The notes under the pieces were generated by a model, which was given only the letters and a program-made list of their open reading frames with translations, ran no database searches and was not told the origin of the DNA. Position numbers and translations under genes: made by a program. This document shows positions 1-7,760 of a DNA stretch of 15,658 nt, piece after piece; positions within the stretch are counted from its first letter, which is position 1, and each line of letters opens with the position of its first letter. Source of the stretch: Spirochaetota bacterium (GTDB lineage: Bacteria > Spirochaetota > Brevinematia > DTOW01); assembly GCA_028276145.1 (NCBI GenBank), contig JAPYWX010000018.1, positions 1-15,658 on the forward strand, written 5' to 3'.

Positions 1-2052
1 TTGCTTGCTGGTAAGGTTAGAGAGGGTGCTAGCACCATAACCCAACAGCTTGCAAAAAGAGTTTTTACAACTGGGGAGAGAAGTATATTTAGGAAGATAG
101 TTGAGGCTTGGTATGCCTTACAGATAGAGAGAGAGTATTCCAAAGAAGAGATAATGGAGATATACCTGAATCAGATATACTTTGGTTTTGGTGCTTATGG
201 AGTTGAGATGGCTTCCCAGGTGTACTTTGGCAAGAGTGCCAAAGATTTGACTGTTCCGGAAGCAGCACTTATTGCTGCTATAGCTAAGGGACCTAATTTT
301 TATTCGCCGTTTGTTAATATTGAGAATGCTAAGAAGAGGCATTATTTAGTTCTTAAGAGAATGGCTTCACTCGGGGTTATTCCAGAGGACAAGGTGGATG
401 AGTACTACTCTGAGTTTTGGGCTTCTTATATCCTGAGACTTCCGGAACTCAAGTTAAGAGTTGCAGAGATAACTTCTGTTAATGCTCCATTTTTTACTGA
501 GTATATTAGGTCAACTGTGGCTAAGCTTTTTGGTGATGAGGCTGTCTATAAATCTGGTTTTAAAGTTTACACAACTCTTGATCTCGACAAGCAGCTTATA
601 GCGGAGAAGTATTTGAAAAAGTACAGAGATTATGCACAGAGCCTTTACGATGCAAATTGGGCTCAGAGTACTAAAGCTTATGTAGGATATGTTGACCTTT
701 TGGGACTTGTGAGTCAGGTAGTTCCGATTCTTGAGGTTAGGACTTCTTCGGCTCTTTATAGAATTAAGGAGAATGTGAAGTTTTCGTACTATGCTCTTTC
801 CCTTGTTTCCGAGCTATTAGGTAGTGAGGCGGTTAGGGCTAATTCTTATGATGAGTTTCTGAAGTTTTCTATAGTCGAGAAGAGTAAGAACAGGATAGAG
901 TGTGCTTTAGTTTCGGTTAACTCCAAGAATGGGTATATTGAAGCAATGATAGGAGGCAGTGAATTTTCGTCTATTAACAGGTTCAATAGAGCAATACAGG
1001 CGAAGAGACAGTTGGGTTCTGCATTTAAGCCTTTCCTTTACTCGGCGGGTATTGATTCTAGACTTATTACTGCTGCTACTCCTTTTGTTGATGAACCTAT
1101 AGAGTATACCTATCAAGGTACTGTTTGGTCGCCTAAAAACTACGAAGGTAGCTACCAAGGTTTGACTACAGTAAGAGATGCTTTGAAGCTTTCGCTAAAC
1201 GTTGTTAGTGTCAAGATTTTGGAAAGGATAGGGTTAGGAGTTTTGAGGAGTTATGTAGCTAAGTTTTTTAATTTATCACCTTCGGAGGTGAATCTTTATA
1301 TAAATAGCATGGCTTCAGCCTTGGGAACTCTAGAAGTTTCTCCTTTGGATCTTGCCGCGGCTTTTACTGTGTTTCCACGAATGGGAACGAGGATAGATCC
1401 TATTGCCATTTTGAGAATTGAGGATAAGTATGGTAGGGTGATAAAGGATTTCTTAGCTGAAGGTGGGCCGAGAGTATCACAGCAAGTTATTTCACCGCAA
1501 ACTGCTTTTATAGTTTCAAGTATGATGAAGGATGTTGTTAATCATGGTACTGGAATTAGTATTAGGAGAGTAGGATTTAATGGAGAATGTGCTGGGAAGA
1601 CTGGTACGACATCTTATTGGCGTGATGCTTGGTTTGCTGGTTTTACTACAGATGGATTGGTTACTGTTGTATGGTTTGGATTTGACCAATCTTCGGTTTC
1701 TATGGGTAGAGGAATGGTTGGTGGAGCTATTGCTGCACCTGTTTTTGGTGAGTATATGAGAGATTATTATAAAGGAAAAGAAAAGTATTTGCCACCTCTA
1801 GAGCTTAATATGCCTAGCGGAATAACTAGCGTGGATGTATGTACTGAATCAGGTAAGCTAGCTACACCTTTTTGCCCTAAGGTTAGAAGAGAGTACTTTA
1901 TAGTTGGTACTGAACCCACGGAAAAGTGCGATATTCATTCCTCTGGTAAAAGCCAAAATGTTGAGGAAATAATAAAGGAGCTTGAGAAGAGCAAGAGTAA
2001 AGAAGAAGTGCCTTACTTTGATAATAGCTCTAAAGATTTTCTAAACTTCTGA
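1..2052 (+). CDS. Class A penicillin-binding protein (PBP1A type), 5'-truncated by the window edge
   Basis: Bifunctional peptidoglycan synthase: a GT51 transglycosylase polymerises lipid II and a transpeptidase cross-links the stem peptides at the outer face of the inner membrane. The reading frame is open from base 1, so the start, membrane anchor and first transglycosylase motif lie upstream. Visible (window residue numbers): GT51 motif EGASTITQQ (8-16), the RKIVEAWYALQIE helix (31-43) and the EIYLNQIYFG motif (53-62). The transpeptidase has its SxxK nucleophile at S340-K343, SLN at 398-400 and KTGT at 533-536. A C-terminal tail with Cys614, Cys625 and Cys643 is typical of PBP1A proteins. 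The residue before the GSAFK box is Leu where Pro is usual (RQLGS rather than RQPGS), probably neutral. The 3' end overlaps the convergent STAS gene by 23 bp. Identity is clear; PBP1A versus another class A member is not decided. Confidence 0.95.
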   Translation: MLAGKVREGASTITQQLAKRVFTTGERSIFRKIVEAWYALQIEREYSKEEIMEIYLNQIYFGFGAYGVEMASQVYFGKSAKDLTVPEAALIAAIAKGPNFYSPFVNIENAKKRHYLVLKRMASLGVIPEDKVDEYYSEFWASYILRLPELKLRVAEITSVNAPFFTEYIRSTVAKLFGDEAVYKSGFKVYTTLDLDKQLIAEKYLKKYRDYAQSLYDANWAQSTKAYVGYVDLLGLVSQVVPILEVRTSSALYRIKENVKFSYYALSLVSELLGSEAVRANSYDEFLKFSIVEKSKNRIECALVSVNSKNGYIEAMIGGSEFSSINRFNRAIQAKRQLGSAFKPFLYSAGIDSRLITAATPFVDEPIEYTYQGTVWSPKNYEGSYQGLTTVRDALKLSLNVVSVKILERIGLGVLRSYVAKFFNLSPSEVNLYINSMASALGTLEVSPLDLAAAFTVFPRMGTRIDPIAILRIEDKYGRVIKDFLAEGGPRVSQQVISPQTAFIVSSMMKDVVNHGTGISIRRVGFNGECAGKTGTTSYWRDAWFAGFTTDGLVTVVWFGFDQSSVSMGRGMVGGAIAAPVFGEYMRDYYKGKEKYLPPLELNMPSGITSVDVCTESGKLATPFCPKVRREYFIVGTEPTEKCDIHSSGKSQNVEEIIKELEKSKSKEEVPYFDNSSKDFLNF

Positions 2053-2377
2053 TTCCTTCTTCAACTGTGTCGTAAAGTTTGAGGATACTATCCAACTCTA
2101 CCAGTTTTAGGACCTTTTTTATTCCTTCTTTTGCACAGCATATAATGAGTTTACCGTTTTTAGATGCTATCTTTTTGTAAAAGTTCATGATTACTCTTAG
2201 TCCACTACTTGAAATATGTTCTAGGTTACTAAAGTCAAAAATGACCTTTTTAGGGGTTTCCTTTATCATTAGTTCGTTTAGCATAACTTCTAGATTGTTT
2301 GCATATTCTACATTCAGTAGCCCTTCTAGCTTTATGATATGTATGTCTTTGGTTTTTGTAATTGTGACATTGTTCAT
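2030..2377 (-). CDS. STAS-domain protein (anti-sigma factor antagonist-like)
   Basis: A 115-residue single STAS domain of the SpoIIAA/RsbV class. In that family the protein binds an anti-sigma or switch kinase and is turned off by phosphorylation of a serine in the loop before helix 2. Visible: beta-strand VTITKTKDIHIIKLEG (4-19), then VIFDFSNLEHISSSGLRVI (45-63), where Ser56-Ser58 hold the candidate phospho-acceptor. The C-terminal part fits the domain ending. I chose ATG at 2377 over TTG at 2392: neither has a Shine-Dalgarno, but the ATG starts the domain at the usual point and the TTG would fall inside a likely promoter. No kinase or phosphatase partner is in the window, so its pathway is unknown. 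The stop lies inside the 3' end of the convergent PBP gene. Confidence 0.82.
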   Translation of the reverse strand: MNNVTITKTKDIHIIKLEGLLNVEYANNLEVMLNELMIKETPKKVIFDFSNLEHISSSGLRVIMNFYKKIASKNGKLIICCAKEGIKKVLKLVELDSILKLYDTVEEGIRSLENL

Positions 2378-2384
2378 GTTTATG

Positions 2385-2413
2385 ATTATCAATAATTATT
2401 AGTTGTTTTTCAA
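2385..2413 (-). promoter_or_regulatory. Candidate promoter of the STAS gene, leaderless type
   Basis: On the minus strand, TTGAAA (2413-2408), a 17-nt spacer and GATAAT (2390-2385). Only 7 nt separate the -10 box from ATG 2377, so transcription would begin at about the start codon. This fits the absence of a Shine-Dalgarno. Assigned by eye; AT-rich DNA produces such boxes by chance. Confidence 0.45.
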
Positions 2414-2485
2414 CAATAATAGATTTATTGTTAGAGAATTGCGTTTTTCAATGCTTTTTGTTTATTTAATAATACCACTTACACA

Positions 2486-2501
2486 AGGTGCTTAAGTACC
2501 T
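2486..2501. repeat. 16-bp palindrome AGGTGCTTAAGTACCT
   Basis: Near-perfect inverted repeat (one G-T pair) in the spacer between the STAS gene and the 3' end of aroA, flanked by ACTTA (2477-2481) and TAAGT (2503-2507), which also pair. There is no T-run on either side, so it is not an obvious terminator. Its AGGTGCT/ACCT arms recur in the 7.9-kb and 11.8-kb spacers. The rest of this 168-bp spacer (2378-2545) holds the STAS promoter and nothing else I recognise. Confidence 0.6.
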
Positions 2502-2545
2502 ATAAGTTTGTTTTACTATGAGAATACGTTGCAAGAACGATAGAT

Positions 2546-3913
2546 TTATATGTAGACAAATTCCAAGTAATCCCAAAAGTTTGGGAAGGTTTTTGAGGTA
2601 CATCTGTAGTTTTCTATTACTAGTTCGTCAATGGCTAGTCCTGCTAATGCGAAGCTCATAGCCATTCTGTGGTCGTTGTATGTTGATATTTTTGCTGGTA
2701 TGTAATTTTTTTTAGGGATGATTTTTAGCCCGTCAGGGTATTCTTCTACTTCTCCACCTAATTTTTTTATCTCGTTACATAGAGCTTTTATTCTGTCAGT
2801 TTCTTTCACTCTTAGATTGCTGACATTTCTTATCTCTATTGGACCGTCTGCGAAGAGAGATATTATTGCCATTGTTTGTACTAAGTCTGGTATGTCGTTC
2901 ATATCTAAAACCTTGTTGCCTCTTGGTTTACCGTCACTTGAGACTTTTATGTAGTTATCGGTTATTTCTACTTCAGAGCCGATGTCTTTTAGGATTTCTG
3001 TGAATTTCAAGTCTCCTTGTATGGAATCTTTACCGATTCCGTATATGTATACTTCTCCACCTGTTATACACGGGATTGATAAGAAGTAGAAAGCGTTGGT
3101 TAAGTCGGGTTCTATTGAGAATTCTTTTTCTCTTGAGTATTCGCCTTGTGGTATTTTTATTTCTTTATAGTCGTTGTTTTGTATTTTTACATTGAAGTTT
3201 TCCATAACTTTAGCTGTCATGTCTACGAATGGTTTAGAGACAAGTTCTCCTTGTATTTTTATAGTTAGCCCCTCGGAGTAGTAAGGTGCTGAGAGCATTA
3301 AGCCTGAAATGTATTGACTGCTCATATTACCTGAAATTTGGGTTTCACCGCCTTTTACTGAGCCAGTAGCATTTACTTGTATAGGTGGGTAGCCGTTATT
3401 GTCTATTACATCTATACCTAATGTTCTGAGTGCTTTTGTTAGGTCTCCTATTGGTCTTTCTCTCATTCTTTGGTCCCCGTCTAGCGTTATTTTGCCGTTT
3501 AGCAATGGAACGAAAGCGCTTAAAAATCTCATTGTTGTTCCTGAGTTCCCAGTGTACAAGGTTAATTCTTTCTTGTCTTTGGGTAAGCCTGTGCCTCCTA
3601 TTTCTACAACTAAGTTGTCTTTGATTCCTTTTGAAATTTCGATAAACTCGTAGAATTCTTCTATTTGGTTACTGAGTTCGGATAGAGAGTATTCTGTTGT
3701 TGTGAACTCAAAGCCAATCAGCTTTAGTGCGTTTAGCATGTGTGTGGTGTCATCTGATATAAGAACATTCTTTAGCTTGATTTTACTTTTGTTCAGTGCT
3801 CCAACTAGTAAAGCTCTGTTTGTTATACTTTTTGAGCCTGGAACAGTAAGTTTTTTTGAAATTTCCTTTTTTATTGCTTTGATTTTGATGTTGTTTCCTA
3901 TCTTTTCTAACAT
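2546..3913 (-). CDS. aroA: 3-phosphoshikimate 1-carboxyvinyltransferase (EPSP synthase)
   Basis: Cytosolic shikimate-pathway enzyme that condenses phosphoenolpyruvate with shikimate-3-phosphate. Visible: PGSKSITNRALL (25-36) with Lys28, Ser29 and Arg33; GNSGTTMRFL (122-131); DGDQRMRERPIGDL (145-158); MSSQYISGLMLSAP (197-210); the DIPDLVQ segment with Asp343; KETDR (370-374); DHRMAM (414-419); and the C-terminal Lys441. All substrate-binding landmarks are therefore present. At 455 residues it is somewhat longer than the ~430 typical of the family. The extra length sits mainly at residues 72-115, where an acidic segment intervenes before the GNSGT loop. The GNSGT form differs from the NAGTAMRP of E. 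coli AroA and resembles class II enzymes, which I state cautiously. No other shikimate gene is adjacent. The start at ATG 3913 has no Shine-Dalgarno. Confidence 0.96.
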   Translation of the reverse strand: MLEKIGNNIKIKAIKKEISKKLTVPGSKSITNRALLVGALNKSKIKLKNVLISDDTTHMLNALKLIGFEFTTTEYSLSELSNQIEEFYEFIEISKGIKDNLVVEIGGTGLPKDKKELTLYTGNSGTTMRFLSAFVPLLNGKITLDGDQRMRERPIGDLTKALRTLGIDVIDNNGYPPIQVNATGSVKGGETQISGNMSSQYISGLMLSAPYYSEGLTIKIQGELVSKPFVDMTAKVMENFNVKIQNNDYKEIKIPQGEYSREKEFSIEPDLTNAFYFLSIPCITGGEVYIYGIGKDSIQGDLKFTEILKDIGSEVEITDNYIKVSSDGKPRGNKVLDMNDIPDLVQTMAIISLFADGPIEIRNVSNLRVKETDRIKALCNEIKKLGGEVEEYPDGLKIIPKKNYIPAKISTYNDHRMAMSFALAGLAIDELVIENYRCTSKTFPNFWDYLEFVYI

Positions 3914-3921
3914 AGTAGAAG

Positions 3922-3951
3922 ATTATGTTTGATTGTGTGCGGTACTTTCAG
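3922..3951 (-). promoter_or_regulatory. Candidate aroA promoter, leaderless type
   Basis: On the minus strand, CTGAAA (3951-3946), an 18-nt spacer and CATAAT (3927-3922), with only 8 nt from the -10 box to ATG 3913. There is no Shine-Dalgarno in the gap. The -35 box overlaps the left arm of the palindrome at 3949-3966. Confidence 0.4.
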
Positions 3952-3966
3952 CATCGTAAGATGCTG
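3949..3966. promoter_or_regulatory. Perfect 7-bp inverted repeat between aroA and accD (operator candidate)
   Basis: CAGCATC-GTAA-GATGCTG, perfect arms around a 4-nt centre, located between two divergent genes. It overlaps the likely aroA -35 and lies just upstream of a TAAAAT box (3988-3993) that could be the accD -10. There is no T-run, so a terminator is unlikely. An operator acting on one or both promoters is the simplest reading; as RNA it would form a GUAA-capped hairpin. Confidence 0.45.
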
Positions 3967-4021
3967 TTAATAAATTTGATTTTGTTGTAAAATTATTTTT
4001 ATCCTTAACTTTCAGGGTGAG

Positions 4022-4828
4022 ATGATGGCAGAGATAGAGAATCTTTGGGTTAAGTGTCCTGAATGTGGTACGGTTATGTACACTTCTGATTTGCAGGAGA
4101 ATCTTTCTGTTTGTTTGAATTGTGATTATCACTTTAGGATTTCTGCTAAGGAAAGGATAGAGTTAATTGCGGATAAGGGGACTTTTAAAGAGCAGTTTGC
4201 TAATATTGTTTCAACTGATCCACTTAACTTTTTTGATGGTAAAGAAACATACAGAGAGAAGCTACAGAGAACTATGGAAAGGACAGGGCTCAATGAAGCT
4301 GTAATAGTTGGAACTTGCCAGATTTATGGGATTGATGTTGAGCTTTGTGTTATGGATTTTAACTTTTTAGGTGGTAGTATGGGTAGCGTTGTTGGTGAGA
4401 AGATAACGAGGGCTATAGAGTACGCTGCGAAGCACAAATTACCCCTTATAATAGTTTCTACATCTGGTGGTGCAAGAATGCACGAAGGTATACTTTCTCT
4501 TATGCAGATGGCTAAAACTTCTGCCGCTTTGTCTTATTATAAGTCTAATGGTGGGTTCTACATTTCTGTTCTAACTGACCCGACAACTGGTGGAGTAACA
4601 GCTAGTTTTGCCATGCTTGGAGATGTTATAATTGCTGAGCCGAAGGCTCTTATAGGTTTTGCTGGACCAAGGGTTATAGAGCAGACAATACGTCAGAAGT
4701 TGCCTGAAGGTTTCCAAAGAGCTGAGTTTGTCAGAGATCATGGTTTCGTTGATATTGTGGTTCATAGGAAGGAACTTAAAGATATTCTTTACAAATTAAT
4801 ATCCATCATTTACAATAATTCAAGATAA
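4022..4828 (+). CDS. accD: Acetyl-CoA carboxylase carboxyltransferase subunit beta
   Basis: Beta half of the carboxyltransferase that moves CO2 from biotin-BCCP to acetyl-CoA to make malonyl-CoA, the first committed step of fatty acid synthesis. The 268 residues carry the family's N-terminal four-cysteine zinc ribbon (Cys12, Cys15, Cys31, Cys34) and then the crotonase-fold core. Within the core are the oxyanion segment STSGGARMHEG and the LTDPTTGGVTASFAMLGD block. The C-terminus, LPEGFQRAEFVRDHGFVD, is standard. Length is a little under the usual 280-300, with no missing motif. AGGGTGAG at 4014-4021 is the Shine-Dalgarno; two ATGs in a row (4022, 4025) both fit and the second has better spacing. 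accA is not in the window. It is probably cotranscribed with the ABC ATPase 16 bp downstream. Confidence 0.96.
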   Translation: MMAEIENLWVKCPECGTVMYTSDLQENLSVCLNCDYHFRISAKERIELIADKGTFKEQFANIVSTDPLNFFDGKETYREKLQRTMERTGLNEAVIVGTCQIYGIDVELCVMDFNFLGGSMGSVVGEKITRAIEYAAKHKLPLIIVSTSGGARMHEGILSLMQMAKTSAALSYYKSNGGFYISVLTDPTTGGVTASFAMLGDVIIAEPKALIGFAGPRVIEQTIRQKLPEGFQRAEFVRDHGFVDIVVHRKELKDILYKLISIIYNNSR

Positions 4829-4844
4829 TAAAAAGGGGGTAATT

Positions 4845-5948
4845 ATGGCTAAGGTTATACTCAAGCACGTTTCTAAGATTTATGAAAACGGTGTCAGGGC
4901 AGTAGATGACTTTAACCTTGAAATTGACGATGGGGAGTTTATAGTCTTAGTTGGTCCGTCTGGTTGTGGTAAGACAACAACTTTGAGAATGATAGCTGGG
5001 CTTGAGGATATCACTGAAGGTGAGCTTTGGATTGACAATGTCCTTGTTAATAATGTTCCTCCTAAGGACAGAGATATAGCGATGGTTTTCCAGAACTATG
5101 CTTTGTACCCGCACATGACTGTATATAAGAATATGGCTTTTGGCTTGAAGTTGAGAAAGGTTCCTCAGGAAGAAATTGATAAAAGAGTGAAGGAAGCAGC
5201 TGAGATTCTAGGGCTTCAAGCATTGCTTGACAGAAAACCGAAGCAGCTTTCTGGTGGACAAAGGCAAAGAGTAGCTTTGGGTAGGGCGATAGTTAGAAAA
5301 CCGAAGGTTTTCTTGTTTGATGAGCCGCTTTCTAACCTTGATGCTAAGTTGAGAGTACAAATGAGAGCAGAGATAAACAAGCTTCACGCTAGGTTAGGTG
5401 TTACTACTATATATGTCACCCACGACCAGGTAGAAGCAATGACACTTGGAACTAGAATAGTAGTAATGAGGGATGGTAAAATTCAGCAAGTTGGTACTCC
5501 TTTGGAAGTTTACGCAAATCCTGTTAACAAGTTTGTGGCAGGCTTCATTGGTAGCCCACCGATGAACTTCCTTGAGGTTACAGTTGAGCAGGCAGGTGAT
5601 AATTACTACCTCAACGAAGGTTCTTTCAGAATATTATTACCAAAGGGTAAGTTCTCCCAGGTATCTGAGTATGTTGGTAGGAAAGTGATAATGGGTATAA
5701 GGCCTGAGCACTTGTATGATAGGTCAACTTATAACGGCCCTATTAATGAAAATGTTATATCTGCTAACGTTGAGATAACTGAGATCCTCGGTGCCGAGCA
5801 GTTTGTATACTTTGCTACTGAGAAACACCCATTTGTTGCTAAAGTTGATCCGTTTGTTCATGTGAAGCTTGGCGAGAAGAGAGAAGTTGTTGTTGATGTT
5901 GAGAAGTTGCATCTCTTTGATCCTGATACAGAGTATGTTATAAAGTAA
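4845..5948 (+). CDS. Sugar-type ABC transporter ATPase (MsmX/UgpC/MalK family)
   Basis: Cytosolic ATP-hydrolysing subunit of a carbohydrate ABC importer (CUT1 class). Visible: Walker A GPSGCGKTT (37-45), Q-loop Gln83 in VFQNYALYPHMTV, signature LSGGQRQR (135-142), Walker B VFLFDE (155-160) with catalytic Glu160, D-loop SNLDAKL and H-loop His193 in VTHDQVEAM. After about residue 235 comes the OB/TOBE regulatory domain, including MGIRPEHL. The 367-residue length is normal and no motif is damaged. A strong GGGGG Shine-Dalgarno precedes ATG 4845. No permease or solute-binding gene is nearby, so this may be a shared ATPase serving several sugar importers, as known for MsmX. That role is inferred only from its isolation. 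It ends in an intrinsic terminator. Confidence 0.93.
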   Translation: MAKVILKHVSKIYENGVRAVDDFNLEIDDGEFIVLVGPSGCGKTTTLRMIAGLEDITEGELWIDNVLVNNVPPKDRDIAMVFQNYALYPHMTVYKNMAFGLKLRKVPQEEIDKRVKEAAEILGLQALLDRKPKQLSGGQRQRVALGRAIVRKPKVFLFDEPLSNLDAKLRVQMRAEINKLHARLGVTTIYVTHDQVEAMTLGTRIVVMRDGKIQQVGTPLEVYANPVNKFVAGFIGSPPMNFLEVTVEQAGDNYYLNEGSFRILLPKGKFSQVSEYVGRKVIMGIRPEHLYDRSTYNGPINENVISANVEITEILGAEQFVYFATEKHPFVAKVDPFVHVKLGEKREVVVDVEKLHLFDPDTEYVIK

Positions 5949-5957
5949 ATTTGGTAC

Positions 5958-5989
5958 AAGGGGGTAGATACCCCCTTTGATTTATTTTT
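5958..5989 (+). terminator. Rho-independent terminator after the accD-ABC ATPase pair
   Basis: Stem AAGGGGGT (5958-5965), loop AGAT, stem ACCCCCTT (5970-5977), then a T-rich tail to 5989. It sits 10 bp after the ABC ATPase stop, between convergent genes. The minus-strand tail is less T-rich, so it should act mainly on plus-strand transcripts. Confidence 0.88.
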
Positions 5990-5999
5990 AGAATTACAG

Positions 6000-7715
6000 T
6001 TATAACTCAAGTTCTTTGATTACCTGGTTTATTTCCTTGATCTTTTCTTCTATTTCGGCTTTAAGCTCTGGAATACCCTCAAGCATTTTCTTTATTAACT
6101 CATTGAATGAAGAGATGTCTTTTTTACTTTCAGGAAGAATGTATTTCAATTTGAGTAGGGAGCTAGTTATTAAGTTTATTTCTTCTTCAGTTGTGTCTAT
6201 TGAAGAGGTTAAAGTAGAGAATCTTTCAGAAATTGTACTTAAAGTTGCTAGAGATTTTTTTATGTTCTCTAGGGATTCACTAGTTGTTTTGGCTAGTTCT
6301 TTTATGGTTGTGTCTAGTGACGAGAAAGAGTCCAGGAGTGATGAGACTTCTGTAGTTACCTTGTGATTTTCAACTTCGGAAACTTTTATTGTGGAGAGGA
6401 TTTTTGATATAGTTTCTGAGATTTTCCTTATTTCTCCTGAAATTACCGATAGTTTTTGTTTTTCGTACTTTGTTTTCGCTAGCTCTATATCTAAAGTAAC
6501 ACTTAGGTTGTTGAGTTTGAAGCCTATGTTTCTTATTTCTTCTACTAGGTTATAAATCTTATCGGTGTTATTAATGAAATTTGGGATGTCTCTGTAGAGA
6601 ATAGAAAGCTTGTCTTGTACTTTTTTGAGATTTTCTTGGACTGAGTTTAGGGTTTCTATGATTTTTGTTTTTGCTTCTCTTTCTTCTGTTAGGTGCTCTA
6701 ATATTTTCTTTATGTAGTCTACTTTTTCATCTCTTTTCATATGGATTAGTTCGGATTGGATACTTTCTAGACTTTCTATAGAGTTTGCTAGGTTTGTGGA
6801 GATTCCATTTAGTGTGTATCTAAGAGAAGTTGTTTCGATGTTGCTTTTTTGGTATTTTTCAATTGTTTCTAGTAGGTTGCTGAGGTTCTCTTTTATCTTT
6901 TGTAGTTCTTCTTTTGAGTTGTTTATAACTTTCCTTGTAATGGAGTTTTTTAGTTTATAGTCTGCTTCTATTCTTTGTATGACTTTTTGGAGTTCTTTAA
7001 GTTCTTCTGAGTACATTTCTATATCTTTTTGCCCTGAGGAATTGTTATCCTTCTCTAGGAGTAACTTTCTTATTTTGGCAATGTCTTTTTCAACTGTGCT
7101 GTAGATTTTCTTTAAGGTTATGTATACTGATAAAGCTACTAACACATTTAAAATTATTAGTTCAAATATGGAAAAGTTCGTTTTTAGGTATGCGTTAGTC
7201 AGTACTATTGAGAAAATGATAGCTATTGATGCTATGAATGAGAAAACAGTAACGATTACGGGGATTTTTACAATATCTATGCCTTGCCTTGATTTTCTGG
7301 GGTCAAAGTATTCGTCTATGAGTATACCTAGTGAAAGAAGAGATAATATAACTGTAGCTGATAAAAATGCAGTTGTCAAGAGAATAATTTCTAAAAGTGA
7401 GATTTTCCCAAATATTGCCTGCGTAACCAGTAAGGTAATGAAAAAAACAACGGAATAAGAAGGAATACCTGAGAATGCTAAATAACGCATGAGCTTGAGG
7501 TTGTCAATTTCACTTTTGGTTATGAAATTTATGGTGAGGAACCTAGTTAGTGATGAAAGTGGTAATAGAATAAAGAGGATTACGAAGATTTCTATTGTTG
7601 ATAATTTGGAATAAAAACTTCTAAATATTATGAATGCTGAGAAGGTAATTATGATTGGCAACTCAGTAATGAGAAGTTCATAAAAAGATTTTTCTGCCTC
7701 TTTGGTTTTAGACAT
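6000..7715 (-). CDS. Six-helix membrane protein with coiled coil and a degenerate chemoreceptor-like tip
   Basis: A 571-residue protein. Residues 1-205 hold about six hydrophobic helices (roughly 20-34, 41-55, 88-103, 107-133, 152-173, 181-200) with almost no periplasmic domain. Residues 206-571 are a long charged, heptad-rich helical region. Residues 394-437 align without gaps to the hairpin tip of methyl-accepting chemotaxis proteins: IRNIGFKLNNL matches the region around Tsr Phe373 and Asn376, Glu411 falls at Tsr Glu385, Lys414 at Arg388, and VISGEIRKIS falls on VVADEVRKLA. The GRGF turn and Asn381 are lost, so normal CheA/CheW binding is doubtful. Ser/Thr-rich segments after residue 440 resemble the receptor's return helix. 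I infer a diverged chemoreceptor relative. A coiled-coil structural protein with chance similarity is the alternative. ATG 7715 lacks a Shine-Dalgarno; a TATAAT lies 13 nt upstream. Confidence 0.7.
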   Translation of the reverse strand: MSKTKEAEKSFYELLITELPIIITFSAFIIFRSFYSKLSTIEIFVILFILLPLSSLTRFLTINFITKSEIDNLKLMRYLAFSGIPSYSVVFFITLLVTQAIFGKISLLEIILLTTAFLSATVILSLLSLGILIDEYFDPRKSRQGIDIVKIPVIVTVFSFIASIAIIFSIVLTNAYLKTNFSIFELIILNVLVALSVYITLKKIYSTVEKDIAKIRKLLLEKDNNSSGQKDIEMYSEELKELQKVIQRIEADYKLKNSITRKVINNSKEELQKIKENLSNLLETIEKYQKSNIETTSLRYTLNGISTNLANSIESLESIQSELIHMKRDEKVDYIKKILEHLTEEREAKTKIIETLNSVQENLKKVQDKLSILYRDIPNFINNTDKIYNLVEEIRNIGFKLNNLSVTLDIELAKTKYEKQKLSVISGEIRKISETISKILSTIKVSEVENHKVTTEVSSLLDSFSSLDTTIKELAKTTSESLENIKKSLATLSTISERFSTLTSSIDTTEEEINLITSSLLKLKYILPESKKDISSFNELIKKMLEGIPELKAEIEEKIKEINQVIKELEL

Positions 7716-7728
7716 CTTGACAATGATA

Positions 7729-7734
7729 ATTATA
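7729..7734 (-). promoter_or_regulatory. Perfect -10 box close to the start of the chemoreceptor-like gene
   Basis: TATAAT on the minus strand, 13 nt from ATG 7715. The -35 is weak: GTGAAA at 19 bp or TGAAAT at 18 bp. The predicted leader is about 6 nt with no Shine-Dalgarno. The tandem repeat at 7761-7824 begins about 27 bp upstream, where an activator or repressor could act. Confidence 0.5.
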
Positions 7735-7760
7735 CAAGATATCCCTTTTCAAATTTCACC

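Noticed and set aside
6016..6366. Plus-strand gene opposite the chemoreceptor-like gene
   Set aside because: Ser-rich antisense frame over a heptad-repeat coding region; no start signal and no family resemblance.
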